A stretch of 64,000 nucleotides of DNA from Pempheris klunzingeri (GCF_042242105.1 NC_092031.1:18258662-18322661); one strand, 5' to 3'. Numbered from the stretch's first letter, positions 48,486-58,440 are shown. The notes: generated by a model from the sequence alone, not told the origin. Numbers and translations are program-made.

Positions 48486-49361
48486 AGTTAAAGCTGCAGT
48501 TGGTAACTTCTAAAAAAAATATCTTTATCTCATAGTTGCTGAAACTATTACTGTATCCTGACAGAAGTGCGTGAATCAGCTTCTTCTGGCTCCTAGTGGT
48601 CTTGCAATCAGAAGAATCCTGAATGAAAACAGCCAATCAGAGCGGGAGCAGTCCCTAGCTCAGTGTCAATCACTGTTCATGCACAGCCCCCCCCTTCCCC
48701 CCCCAGCTCTCTGTTTATCGCTGTCTGTTTTCTGCTTGTGTGTGTCGCCTCACTCGCTCTCTGTTTAAACACAACTGACAAATATGTGGAAGAAGTTCGT
48801 ACTTCAAAAAACAAAATCACAAACAGCAGGTGATAGCCTGCTTCCGATAAAGACACTTCATCATGTGTGGGGGAAAGATTGGGGGAAATGAAACCGAGCA
48901 GTGTGGAGATGAGCAGCCAGCAGTGGGCAGGGTTCAGGTATTCTGAGCTACTTGTCAGGACTTTGTCCACAGCTCTTTGCGTCTCAAAGGAAGTGAGCTC
49001 ATCTCTAAATTGCCATTTTAATTTAATTTGCAACCAAAACTACTGCTCTGTCTCTCTGTCAATCAGTATTCAAATCCATTATGTGCATTTTGGGCATTTT
49101 TAACTCTTGCTTGAACACACTCTGTTTGCGTTGCAGTGGTGACTTGGATAAACTAACTACTCTGGATCTGGAATGGAAAGTTTCCCTCTGGAATCAACCC
49201 AGTGGAAGATATTCTGAAAGTTGGCTTTTTAGCTAACCAAGGAATGTGCCTTGTAACTCATCGAGGATGCAGAGAGGACAGTTAGTCCTGATTTAATTAG
49301 TTATTCTGTCCTGGAGGAAGCCCTCACATCCCATAAAAGAATCTTAACAGCAACTTTAAGG
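48486..49361. repeat. Probable teleost DNA-transposon repeat
   Basis: The left end aaagttaaagctgcagttgg with taacttct, and inner parts such as gctgaaactattactgtatc and aacagccaatcagagcggga, match a fish repeat that usually ends with a reversed gcagctttaac. Here the right end reads aacagcaactttaag at about 49347-49361. The middle contains unrelated text, perhaps a further insertion. Limits are approximate. Confidence 0.5.
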
Positions 49362-49398
49362 TAAGTCTGTCTGTAAATATCACACCCCTGTATGGGGC

Positions 49399-49400
<2 letters not shown>

Positions 49401-49462
<62 letters not shown>
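49401..49462 (+). repeat. (TG)n microsatellite
   Basis: An uninterrupted TG tract just left of the tRNA tandem array. Confidence 0.97.
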
Positions 49463-49463
<1 letters not shown>

Positions 49464-50245
49464 TACAGAGAGGAGAAATAATAATATAAAAGTGTTTACA
49501 TTTTACTTGAAAGTAATACATGCTTTAAACCCAGTTTTGCTTTTTAGTGCTAAAACAGATCGTGCCAAGGAAAACCACTCATCAAAACTGGATTTAGGTA
49601 CATCTGCCCATGCCTCTCAAAGACCATCTGTAGCAGGCATTCCTTTGTGAGTACAATGCTGCATAGAGTGCTGGACAGACACACAGACCTATACAGAGGG
49701 TTGAGTATGTTGTTCAAGATTTATCTTTATTGCAATTTGTACATACGTCCTCTTTTTTCACGAAAACATTTCAGCATAAAAGATGCAAAAGTAGAGAAAT
49801 GGTGTACAAAAAGAAAGAGAATTGCTGCTTTGTTTTATTAGAATAACAGAGGGGAGAAAAGCCGCACAGCCGATTTTGTGAAGACCCACATCACGCTCAT
49901 ATTCTGCCTCCACAGCTCCAGGGGCACAAGGTCCAAGAGGTGATGTGCCAGCGGTTTGTCTTGCAAAGGATGGTGAGGAGGAACCTGGTATAGGACTACC
50001 ACAGCTAAGAGTCTAGCCTAACTGACCCCCTGGCAGTCAGCAAACTTTTTTCTGGCACATATAGCAAAAGAATTATTGCAGTACATTGGACCTTTGCTTT
50101 TCAGGGCATCATAAACAACTGAACCTATTTTTGAGCTGCTGTACAAATAAAAGCTAATAATAATGCTTTTTATTTGTCCAGAGAGGGGAACCACACATGC
50201 TTCTGTTCTTACTACATTGGATGGTTAAAGGCACCGGTTGTTGAG

Positions 50246-50339
50246 GCTCCAGTGGCGCAATCGGTCAGCGCGCGGTACTTATAAGACAGTATTCAGGCGA
50301 GTAATGCCGAGGTTGTGAGTTCAAGCCTCACCTGGAGCA
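50246..50339 (+). tRNA. tRNA-Ile(UAU) with intron, copy 2
   Basis: All arms pair as in copy 1, with D arm GCGC/GCGC. Anticodon TAT is at 50280-50282 and the 20-nt intron at 50284-50303 (agacagtattcaggcgagta). The nearest TTTT is at 50409, 70 nt downstream, inside LINE-derived sequence. It looks functional and heads the first full unit of the array. Confidence 0.92.
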
Positions 50340-50740
50340 CGTTATTAGTTTGCAGCCCTTATCTGCTCAGACTGCAGTCTTCTGGTCTCACCTTCTATGA
50401 CCCTGTTGTTTTATATGTAGCGGTATGCTGGAGTGGCAGCATTGCTGCTGTGGAGTGGAAGAGACTGGACAAGCTCATCAAGAAGTGGAGGTGGTGGGAG
50501 AGAGGAGGATGTTGGCAAAGCTATCATCCATGAGACAGAATGACTCCCACCCAATGAAGGACACACTGACAACACGGGAGAGCTCCTTCAGCGACAGATT
50601 CCTCCACTCATTTGAGTGAAGGAGTTTGAAGGAGCGATATTGCAGCTCCTTCCTGTCAGACTCTACAACCAGCACTGCTCGCAGGAGTAGAATACTGGAC
50701 AGACACACGTACCTACACAGGGAGTCAAGTATGTTGTTTA
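50340..50740 (+). pseudogene. LINE ORF 3' end behind tRNA copy 2
   Basis: Frames give DPVVLYVAVCWSGSIAAVEW, KRLDKLIKK, then (shifted) ERRMLAKLSSM, DSHPMKDTLT and SSFSDRF. This follows the C-terminal order of fish LINE polyproteins (AVCWGSSI...RLDKLIRKAS...RRMLAKLSSM...HPLHDTL...SSFSGRL). Stops and frameshifts make it non-functional. Confidence 0.75.
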
Positions 50741-51232
50741 AGTTTTATCTTTTGTTACAATTTGTACATACGTCCTCTTTTTTCATTTCAGCATAAAAGA
50801 TGCAAAAGAAGAGAAATGGCGTACAAAAAGAAAGAGTATTGCTGCTCTGTTTTAGTAGAATAACAGAGGGGAGAAAAGCTGCACAGTCGATTTTGTGAAG
50901 ATCCACATCATGCTCATATTCTGTCTCCACAGCTCCACGGGCACAAGGTCCAAGAGGTGATGCAGCAACATTATCAGCACCAGATCTGCCTTGCAAAAGA
51001 TGTTGAAAGAGGAGGAACCAGGTGTCGGGCTACCACAGCCTAAGTAAAGTAAATGGACCATTGCTTTTTCAGGGCATCATAAACATTCCTTGTGTAAGAC
51101 ACTGCTGGATAACTGAACCTATTTTGAGCTACTGTACAAATAAAAGTTAATAATAATGTTTTTTCCAGAAAGGGGAACCACACATGCTTCTGTCATTACT
51201 ACATTGGATGTTTAAATTCAAGCTTAGTTCAG

Positions 51233-51326
51233 GCTCCAGTGGTGCAATCGGTCAGCGTGTGGTACTTATAAGACAGTACGTAGGCGAATAATGCAGAGGT
51301 TGTGAGTTTGAGCCTCACCTGGACCA
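51233..51326 (+). pseudogene. Degenerate tRNA-Ile(UAU), copy 3
   Basis: The 94-nt outline is kept but key features are broken. The 3' acceptor strand reads CTGGACC instead of CTGGAGC, the anticodon stem 3' strand reads TGCAG instead of TGCCG, and the T loop is TTTGAGC with C56 lost. The TAT anticodon remains. The same acceptor and stem changes occur in copy 5, so they predate the unit duplication. Confidence 0.85.
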
Positions 51327-51560
51327 AGTTATCAGTTTGCAGCCTTTATCTGTTCAGGTGGCATCACGGCTGTGAACTGGAAGAGACTGGGCAAGCTGAT
51401 CAAGAAGGCCAGCTCTCATATTATGCCTCTACAGCTCCACGGACACAAGTTCCAAAAACTGACGCTCCAACATTATCTGCACCAAATCTACCTGGCAAAA
51501 CCCAAGGGCCATGAGCCTGTGGAACCGTCAGGCTCCAAACTTAGGATAGAGGATAAAGGA
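51327..51560 (+). pseudogene. Shortened LINE tail behind degenerate tRNA copy 3
   Basis: Reads AVNWKRLGKLIKKASS-like text and then passes directly into S-segment-like sequence (ctctacagctccacggacac). It is an internally deleted version of the tail plus S segment. A near-identical copy is at 52941-53177. Confidence 0.7.
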
Positions 51561-51855
51561 TAGCCTTTTAATACTAACACATTAAAAGCATACCATGATC
51601 TCACCAGGAAAGAACTGCATGGCCAAATGGCAGCAGTCACATGGGGCTAATAGGTTTGTGAACAGACATATCATTTACAAAAATAGCTAAATCCAAGGCT
51701 TGAATTATCATAGCTGGTTATGTACGTTAGCTATGCCAGGCAGACACAGTGACGGGGGGGTAGGCTTCATATCACAATTATAGCTGCATAAAGAGGGGAA
51801 CCACACATGCTTCTGTTCTCACTACATAGGATGTTTAAAGTCAGGGGTTCTTCAT

Positions 51856-51949
51856 GCTCCAGTGGCGCAATCGGTCAGCGCGCGGTACTTATAAGACAGT
51901 ATTCAGGCGAGTGATGCCGAGGTTGTGAGTTCAAGCCTCACCTGGAGCA
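51856..51949 (+). tRNA. tRNA-Ile(UAU) with intron, copy 4
   Basis: Intact arms, anticodon TAT at 51890-51892 and intron 51894-51913 (agacagtattcaggcgagtg). It is identical to copy 6 through the gene. First TTTT at 52019, 70 nt downstream. Confidence 0.92.
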
Positions 51950-52350
51950 CATTATTAGTTTGCAGCCCTTACCTGCTCAGACTGCAGTCTTCTGGTCTCA
52001 CCTTCTATGACCCTGTTGTTTTATATGTAGTGGTCTGCTGGAGTGGCAGCATTGCTGCTGTGGAGTGGAAGAGACTGGACAAGCTCATCAAGAAGTGGAG
52101 GTGGTGGGAGAGAGGAGGATGTTGGCAAAGCTCTCATCCATGAGACAGAATGACTCCCACCCAATGAAGGACACACTGACAGCACGGGAGAGCTCCTTCA
52201 GCGACAGATTCCTCCACTCATTTGAGTGAAGGAGTTTGAAGGAGCGATATTGCAGCTCCTTCCTTCCTGTCAGACTCTACAACCAGCACTGCTCGCAGGA
52301 GTAGAACACTGGACAGACACACGGACCTACACAGGGAGTCAAATATGTTG
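51950..52350 (+). pseudogene. LINE ORF 3' end behind tRNA copy 4
   Basis: Near-identical to 50340-50740, with the same blocks DPVVLYVVVCWSGSIAAVEW and KRLDKLIKK and the same frameshifts. The disabling changes were therefore present before the array expanded. Confidence 0.75.
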
Positions 52351-52846
52351 TTTAAGTTTTATCTTTTGTTACAATTTGTACATACGTCCTCTTTTTTCAT
52401 TTCAGCATAAAAGATGCAAAAGAAGAGAAATGGCGTACAAAAAGAAAGAGTATTGCTGCTCTGTTTTAGTAGAATAACAGAGGGGAGAAAAGCTGCACAG
52501 TCGATTTTGTGAAGATCCACATCATGCTCATATTCTGTCTCCACAGCTCCACGGGCACAAGGTCCAAGAGGTGAGACAGCAACATTATCAGCACCAGATC
52601 TGCCTTGCAAAAGATGTTGAAAGAGGAGGAACCAGGTGTCGGGCTACCACAGCTAAGTAAAGTAAATGGACCGTTGCTATTTCAGGGCATCATAAACATT
52701 CCTTGTGTAAGACACTGCTGGATAACTGAACCTATTTTGAGCTACTGTACAAATAAAAGTTAATAATAATGTTTTTTTCCAGAAAGGGGAACCACACATG
52801 CTTCTGTCATTACTACATTGGATGGTTAAATTCAAGCTTAGTTCAG

Positions 52847-52940
52847 GCTACTGTGGTGCAATCGGTCAGTGCGCAGTACTTATAAGACAGCACGTAGGCG
52901 AATAATGCAGAGGTTGTGAGTTCAAGCCTCACCTGGACCA
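52847..52940 (+). pseudogene. Degenerate tRNA-Ile(UAU), copy 5
   Basis: Shares CTGGACC and TGCAG with copy 3 and adds further damage: the 5' acceptor reads GCTACTG and the anticodon stem starts CAGTA. It is the more decayed of the two degenerate copies. Confidence 0.85.
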
Positions 52941-53177
52941 AGTTATCAGTTTGCAGCCTTTATCTGTTCAGGTGGCATCACGGCTGTGAACTGGAAGAGA
53001 CTGGGCAAGCTGATCAAGAAGGCCAGCTCTCATATTATGCCTCTACAGCTCCACGGACACAAGTTCCAAAAACTGATGCTCCAACATTATCTGCACCAAA
53101 TCTACCTGGCAAAACCCAAGGGCCATGAGCCTGTGGAACCGTCAGGCTCCAAACTTAGGATAGAGGATAAAGGATAG
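52941..53177 (+). pseudogene. Shortened LINE tail behind degenerate tRNA copy 5
   Basis: Near-identical to 51327-51563. Downstream, the text between catggccaaatg and the ttagctatgccagg block is about 93 bp shorter than in the preceding unit, which accounts for most of the 1521 versus 1610 spacing. Confidence 0.7.
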
Positions 53178-53376
53178 TCTTTTAATACTAACACATTAAA
53201 AGCATACCATGATCTCACCAGGAAAGAACTGCATGGCCAAATGTACATTAGCTATGCCAGGCAGACACAGTGACGGGGGGGTAGGCTTCATATCACAATT
53301 ATAGCTGCATAAAGAGGGGAACCACACATGCTTCTGTTCTTACTACATAGGATGTTTAAAGTCAGGGGTTCTTCAT

Positions 53377-53470
53377 GCTCCAGTGGCGCAATCGGTCAGC
53401 GCGCGGTACTTATAAGACAGTATTCAGGCGAGTGATGCCGAGGTTGTGAGTTCAAGCCTCACCTGGAGCA
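53377..53470 (+). tRNA. tRNA-Ile(UAU) with intron, copy 6
   Basis: Intact arms, anticodon TAT at 53411-53413 and intron 53415-53434, the same as copy 4. First TTTT at 53540, 70 nt downstream. It heads the last, incomplete unit. Confidence 0.92.
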
Positions 53471-53817
53471 CATTATTAGTTTACAGCCCTTACCTGCTCA
53501 GACTGCAGTCTTCTGGTCTCACCTTCTATGACCCTGTTGTTTTATATGTAGTGGTCTGCTGGGGTAGCAGCATTGCTGCTGTGGAGTGGAAGAAACTGGA
53601 CAAGCTCATCAAGAAGTGGAGGTGGTGAGAGAGAGGAGGATGTTGGCAAAGCTATCATCCATGAGACAGAATGACTCCCACCCAATGAAGGACACACTGA
53701 CAACAAGGGAGAGCTCCTTCAGCGACAGATTCCTCCACTCATTTGAGTGAAGGAGTTTGAAGGAGCGATATTGCAGCTCCTTCCTTCCTGTCAGACTCTA
53801 CAACCAGCACTGCTCGC
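53471..53817 (+). pseudogene. LINE ORF 3' end behind tRNA copy 6
   Basis: Same tail as in the earlier units up to ctacaaccagcactgctcgc, then cut off and followed by a short S-like remnant (gttgttttagttttatcttt, caatttgtacatgcctcttc). Confidence 0.75.
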
Positions 53818-53869
53818 TATGTTGTTTTAGTTTTATCTTTAGCTGCAATTTGTACATGCCTCTTCTTTT

Positions 53870-54625
53870 TTAGATAATGACCAGAAAATCGTAGCAACAG
53901 TGAATCCCATTGTGTTGCATCAACATCTGATTCGATTTTGCACAAGAAGAATGTGAGAAAAGAAGGCAGGTACAGGAACAAAAGAAGGTTATAGAATGAA
54001 AATAAGAGTGCTGCTGAAGGAGGAGAAAAAGAAATGGAGGCAATGCTCTGTTTATAATTTCCTCCACCCCTATTTAAAAGATAGATCAAGCAGTGAAAAC
54101 ACTGGGGATGAAGACTATGTGGTACCTTACTCCAGTTACCCAGAGACACAAGTCCTCCAACTGCCTCGCTCAGTCTCTAACCAGATGGAGCAGAAACCCA
54201 CCCCAGCTCATGCTTATGGTGCAGCACCCTCACTCCGGGCATTTCAAACCCCTCCATCAGATCAGCAGGTTGCCTCCATGTGACTTCCTACCAGGCTTAA
54301 GACTCTGCAACCACCCATTCCTCCCAAGCAGCAGCACAGCAGGCAGCTCAGCCTCCAGTAGTGTGCGAGCATATCCAGCGTCCCAAGACACCTTCCCCAC
54401 CCCATGGCCCAACAAGCAAAAATACAAGTCCAACTCCTGACAACCACTTTGAAGAGAGCTTCATGTCTGTGCTAAATAAAGAACATGACCCAGAGAAATT
54501 ATTCCTCTTGATCTTCGCCCCCAGTGTTAAGACGTGTACTCCCAGAAAAAAAGAAGTGAAATCAAAACTGAACACTGTTAACTGTATTACACAGAGTCCA
54601 GTTATAGCAGCCTCTGATGGGTGAG
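53870..54625 (+). pseudogene. MADF-BESS-like protein relic (Harbinger accessory ORF)
   Basis: The frame 53996-54283 contains EEKKKWRQCSVYNFLHPYLK followed by DRSSSENTGDED, which fits the end of a MADF domain (KKWRY-x-x-x-x-FL-x-PY-x-x-x-R). A second frame (54361-54624) ends EHDPEKLFLLIFAPSVKT then RKKEVKSKLNTV. This matches a BESS motif (D-x-x-FL-x-SL-x-P-x-x-K-x-L...R-x-x-x-K-x-KIQ). MADF-BESS proteins bind DNA and, in PIF/Harbinger transposons, accompany the transposase. The two frames are offset and the start of the MADF is broken, so it is not a working gene. Confidence 0.6.
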
Positions 54626-55260
54626 CTTTCCACTGTGGAGCTACATACCAGAGCCCAGGGCGGCCACAATCACATCATAATAAATTGATAATTTTACTAT
54701 AGTCAGCAGTATTGCAATGAAATGATAACAGCAATACATTTGAAAATTGATTTAATTAGATGCAGTCAGGACAAAACATGATGACAATTGATTTTCCACA
54801 GAAAAAATGCCGTTTCTCTGAGTGAAAGATATAATTAGGTTTTATTAGAATTCTGAGATAATTATCTACATTTTTCCCAAGTGAAAGTATTACACGTTCA
54901 TAGATATGATCGATATGATAGTTTTTCTCAACATCAGTAACATCAGCATTGTATTATTAGGAAAGCCTGTGCTCATATTGTGTATATATATATATATATA
55001 TATCAGCATAGGAGTTAACAACAGTTGAATCTCAGCACGCGGTTCAGTTGTACAGCATGCAATAGCAGTGCAACATTTTAGTAACCGAAAGGAGCTTTTA
55101 CAGCAAATGAATTTATGTACTTGGTCTTTTATACACACACTGCGCTTCCCATGCCAGACCCAAAACAATCAGCAAGCCATTTTGCTTCTGCCATGGCACT
55201 TAACCAGCAGCAGAGGAGTGTGCTGTATATTTTTTACTCTGACAGAGAGTGCTGCCTCTA
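54626..55260. other. AT-rich DNA inside the Harbinger relic
   Basis: No coding block recognised. Contains a (TA)n tract at about 54980-55001. It may be the spacer between the convergent Harbinger frames. Confidence 0.45.
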
Positions 55261-55500
55261 CTACCCACCCTGGCAATGTTCTGGACTTGAGAGCTGGCGT
55301 ACAGCAGAAGGTTGAATGAGGTCTTTGCACAAAGGAAAGGCCTTATCCCCCACAAACACTTGTTGCGCTGGACCAAGATGTTTGGCTTTCGGGAAGGGAA
55401 GGTCCTCTGGGAGATCCAGCCTGCCTGGAGAACCTCTCCACAAGGGGAGACAGCCGCAGTGCCTGGATGACAGTGTGTTTGCCAACTATTGCACCAACAT
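55261..55500 (-). pseudogene. PIF/Harbinger DDE transposase fragment
   Basis: The minus frame reads RLDLPEDLPFPKAKHLGPA, then QQVFVGDKAFPLCKDLIQP and SAVRQLSSPE. This matches the Harbinger nuclease block around the second catalytic aspartate (LPEP-x-PLP...FVGDEAFPL-x-x-x-LM-x-P), here with K in place of E. Upstream, DSVFANT corresponds to the S-D-G-x-x-F-x-NS text. Only about 75 codons are legible. It faces the MADF-BESS relic. Confidence 0.65.
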
Positions 55501-55835
55501 AGTCTCAGAACTGGGTTGTTTGGGAATGCTCAGTTCGAGACATTGTGCCACACAGTGGATGCTGATGATGTCACCCTTTAGCTGGCTGACCACAAGAGTC
55601 TTGGCTCCGCCGTTCCACCCCTCCACCCATCCACCCCTCCTCTTCCTCAGAACTGTCTATGGAGCCATCTGACGTGATGGAAAGAAATTTTGTGTATTTC
55701 AGATTCTCTCTGATGTTGTTCCTCTCCAACTCTGCAATATAATGCACAAACTCCTTGGTCTGCTCGTTGTTTCTATATGTTTAATCCAAACTGTAAAAAT
55801 CAAACATCAAATTAGTTCAATAAAAATGTAGGACA
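55501..55835. other. Probable decayed remainder of the Harbinger relic
   Basis: Minus-strand text should correspond to the upstream part of the transposase but is too broken to read. No other feature. Confidence 0.35.
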
Positions 55836-56030
55836 CAGATGGAGCCAATCCCAGCAGTCATTTGGCAAGTGGTACAACCGGACTGGTTGGTTCACACTCA
55901 CACCTAAAGGGACCAACCTGCATGTCTTTGGACTGTAGGAGGAAGCCAGCCAGTGGAATTGAACCTGGCTCCTTCTTGCTGTGAGCAATCAGTGCTAACC
56001 GCTGCACCACTGCGCTGCCCAGCTGCACAG
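55836..56030 (-). repeat. Teleost SINE-like repeat (copy 2)
   Basis: On minus it begins ctgggcagcgcagtggtgca, then gcggttagcactgattgctc, acagcaagaaggagccaggt, tcaattcc, and later cagtccaaagacatgcaggt. This is the full head of the module seen truncated at 21270-21445. The head has a Pol III B-box-like ggttcaattcc. Confidence 0.75.
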
Positions 56031-56976
56031 CAAGTAAATGAAAATCACAGACTGTTCTTAAGAAAATAAAAGGTAAAAGGTGCTGAGTGATTATTGAATA
56101 TTTATTATTATTATGATCCAAATTGTGCATACAGGAATGCACATTTAAAATGCTATTTTCATCATATATCAGATGGAATGACTTATCACCCTGGTAGGAA
56201 AAACTTGTTCTGGCCACGTCTGTCCTCCCAGAGCATTAATTATGAAATCTCAGACAGAAACTATCACAACAGAGACAGAAAAGCCCATTTTGGGAGCACT
56301 GAGCAGATCGGCCGGACACTGAACTAACGAGGCGTTGATATTCACTGCATTGTTGTCTCTGATGGATCGCACCACACAGCCACATCGCTCTACGGCTGCC
56401 AGACTGACAGACAGCAGGGACATTTAGCTCATGCATACAAAGTATGACGGCAGACATCCTCTGATTGGAGCTCACAGTGAAAAAACAATGTCAAACAAAT
56501 AGATGAAAAGGTTGATGCTAGTCTATCATACGACGGCGGTGATCAGAGTGGTGATATGTTGTCATAGAAACAAAGGCTTTTCTACGTGAAGAAAGTGCCT
56601 TCTTGCTTCAGGCATCTACAGTCCTAAACAGTACCTTCGTCTGAATGCTGGTCTGCTCTGACATTGCCATTAGCGCCGTCACAGAGGGCTTCAGAGAGCC
56701 CAGGACACAGACACACAGGAAATGTGACGCTCGCTGTGTTCACGGTCACAAATGTTCTCCAGCCTCATCGTTTTTTTCTGATGACAAATGAGTCGATTCT
56801 GTCGTTGGCTCTGGCATACTGACGACGCAACAAACGACTCATCACCAGTCCCTTAGCCTCCTGCTGTAGCCAGAGTCTTACACCCCCTTTATCTCTCTAT
56901 TTCTCACAGAACTTTCGTTGTTGCATTTAAGCTTCTGTATCAGGCAATAAAAGCCTGAAAAACTGAACAAACTGAC
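56031..56976. other. Non-coding DNA, no gene recognised
   Basis: No exon, RNA gene or repeat is recognised. Confidence 0.5.
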
Positions 56977-57190
56977 CTCTCATTTTGTCCATATAGTTTA
57001 ACGTTACTCTCCCCTCCAGGAGACCGCGTGGGGTCGTAGAGTGGTGTTTCACATTCTGGGCACATGGAGTCCATTACATCCTCGTCCACCTGGGCCGTGG
57101 ACTTGGCCGATTTCTCTGATGGCTCCTGTTTCTTTCCCCTCTGACTTTGTTGCTCTGATGTCCCTGTTTTCCTGGATCTTAGTATTACTT
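56977..57190 (-). CDS. Unassigned candidate exon
   Basis: The minus frame reads KTGTSEQQSQRGKKQEPSEK, AQVDEDVMDSMCPECETPLY and DPTRSPGGESNVKLYGQNER up to a good donor (atgagag|gtcagt, donor at 56976). It is open for more than 70 codons with a protein-like hydrophilic composition and a CPEC motif that could be half of a zinc-binding site. I do not recognise the protein. The upstream acceptor is unclear (a possible ag near 57180). It may be an exon of a minus-strand gene outside the window, or chance. Confidence 0.25.
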
Positions 57191-57716
57191 TTGTTCCGCA
57201 AAAGAAAGGCCCAAGTCGTAACAAACAGTTATTTTCCTTACATTTAATTAGAGAAGAGTTCTTTGTGTAAGGACAGTGTTGGAAGATACGTTATTGAGAT
57301 GGTTATTGAGCTTCACATGCCAAATATGTAGATTTAGAGAATTATGGGTTGCTGTTGTCATTCCTCTTCTCCATACATTCTGTGAAGCAATACCTTCAGC
57401 AGCCAGTATGATCTTCTTGCCCCGGAAATTCTGTCTTAAAGAGAGAATACGTTTTCCTCAATGGATATTTATTTCTGTGAGTAAATGAGTCAGACATTAT
57501 GTTAGAACAGGGGTGTCCAAACTGCGCCCGTGGTCCAATTTTCATTGGCCTGCAGGAAATTCTAAAAATGTATTGTAATACAGCCCACACATGGAACCTG
57601 CACTGGACTGTGTTGTACTTCTTAGTCTCACCGCTAGGTGGAGTAACTGTCTTGAACGAGGCAGATTATCTATAAAATGAGTAATAGAAGAAGAAATGTG
57701 CTACAGGTGACCCAAA

Positions 57717-58436
57717 ATGGCAGAATTAAGGAAAGTGAGTGTGAGTGAGTGTAGAAAGTTTGAGACGCGGTGTGCGATGAGAGCACAGCTAATAACTAAT
57801 GAAGATCACTTTTGCATTACGGAGGAGCTGCTTGATGTTAGCAGTCTAAAGAGCACCATGACGGGTGAGGATGTTTTTGAAGCTGTGCCAGATGCAGTTG
57901 GCATGATGGGACTTAAATGGGACGAGCTGTGTGGAGGTACGATGGATGGAGCTCCAGCTGGGACAGGCAAGCGCAAAGGAATCTACGGTGTCCGCCGAGG
58001 GGCAAGAAAGTGGAGGTAAGACTGTTGATTCAAGCACCAGAGCTCCAGCACAGACTATTTCAAGCTTCCCTCTCTGATGCTGGTGCTGGTGCTGGCTAAG
58101 TCGTGGCTCTGTGCTGCAGCGGTTTTATTCCCTGAGATCAGAAATGGACCAGTTTTGAAGAGAGAAGGACCTCTTCATGAGCTCAGTGATCCTCTCTGGT
58201 TGGCATTTTTAGTGGATCTCACTGATCACCTGAACACACTGAACAAGAGCCTACAAGGCAAAGAGCAGCTTGTACCACAACTAATAAATGAAAGGCCACT
58301 AATGGAAAGGCTGTTTTTTTTTTTTCTTGAATCATATTCAGTTATCAAGCAGAATTTACCTTTGATTCATTTGATTGATTTTGCAAACTTTAATCCACTA
58401 GAGGTGAGGCGATCTACATCACCTCTAGTGGATTAA
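57717..58436 (+). pseudogene. hAT transposase, internally deleted (GTF2IRD2/Charlie-like)
   Basis: The first open part (57717-58019, 100 codons) reads MAELRKVSVSECRKFETRCA, ITNEDHFCITEELLDV, GEDVFEAVPDAVGMMGLKW and DELCGGTMDGAPAGTGKRKG. After a frame change, the part 58077-58436 contains REGPLHELSDPLWLAFLVDL, TDHLNTLNKSLQGKEQL and VPQLINERP. Both match successive regions of GTF2IRD2-like hAT transposases (LTDIT-x-HLN-x-LN-x-LQG). The N-terminal zinc finger and the C-terminal dimerisation domain are missing; a full protein is about 600 residues. Confidence 0.8.
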
Positions 58437-58440
58437 AGTT
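58386..58440. repeat. Perfect 22-bp inverted repeat inside hAT copy 2
   Basis: Arms 58386-58407 and 58419-58440 are exact reverse complements with an 11-nt loop. It is the same hairpin as at 5277-5331; the loop differs by one base (ggcgatctaca versus ggcgatataca). Confidence 0.9.

Larger units (their letters stand above)
49640..53817 (+). repeat. Nested tandem array of tRNA-Ile(UAU)/LINE units
   Basis: The large unit is [intact tRNA - LINE tail - S segment - degenerate tRNA - shortened tail]. Starts of the intact tRNAs are 50246, 51856 and 53377 (periods 1610 and 1521); starts of the degenerate tRNAs are 51233 and 52847 (period 1614). The S segment (marker caatttgtacatacgtcctc ... gcataaaagatgcaaaag) occurs at about 49735-50130, 50758-51140 and 52372-52760, so a partial unit precedes the first tRNA. 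The shortened half-unit keeps pieces of the tail joined to S-like text (acagctccacggacacaagt), which shows an older duplication inside the unit. The third unit ends at about 53817, where Harbinger remains begin. A shared flank, accacacatgcttctgt ... tactacat.ggatg, precedes each tRNA of the array. Confidence 0.92.

Noticed and set aside
47501-53470. Reading the tRNA/LINE units as independent SINE insertions
   Set aside because: SINEs would not share the 5' flank upstream of the tRNA head, and they rarely keep a tRNA intron; the shared flanks and fixed period fit tandem duplication better.
55316-55672. 118-codon plus-strand frame
   Set aside because: It is antisense to the Harbinger DDE fragment, which has the family match.
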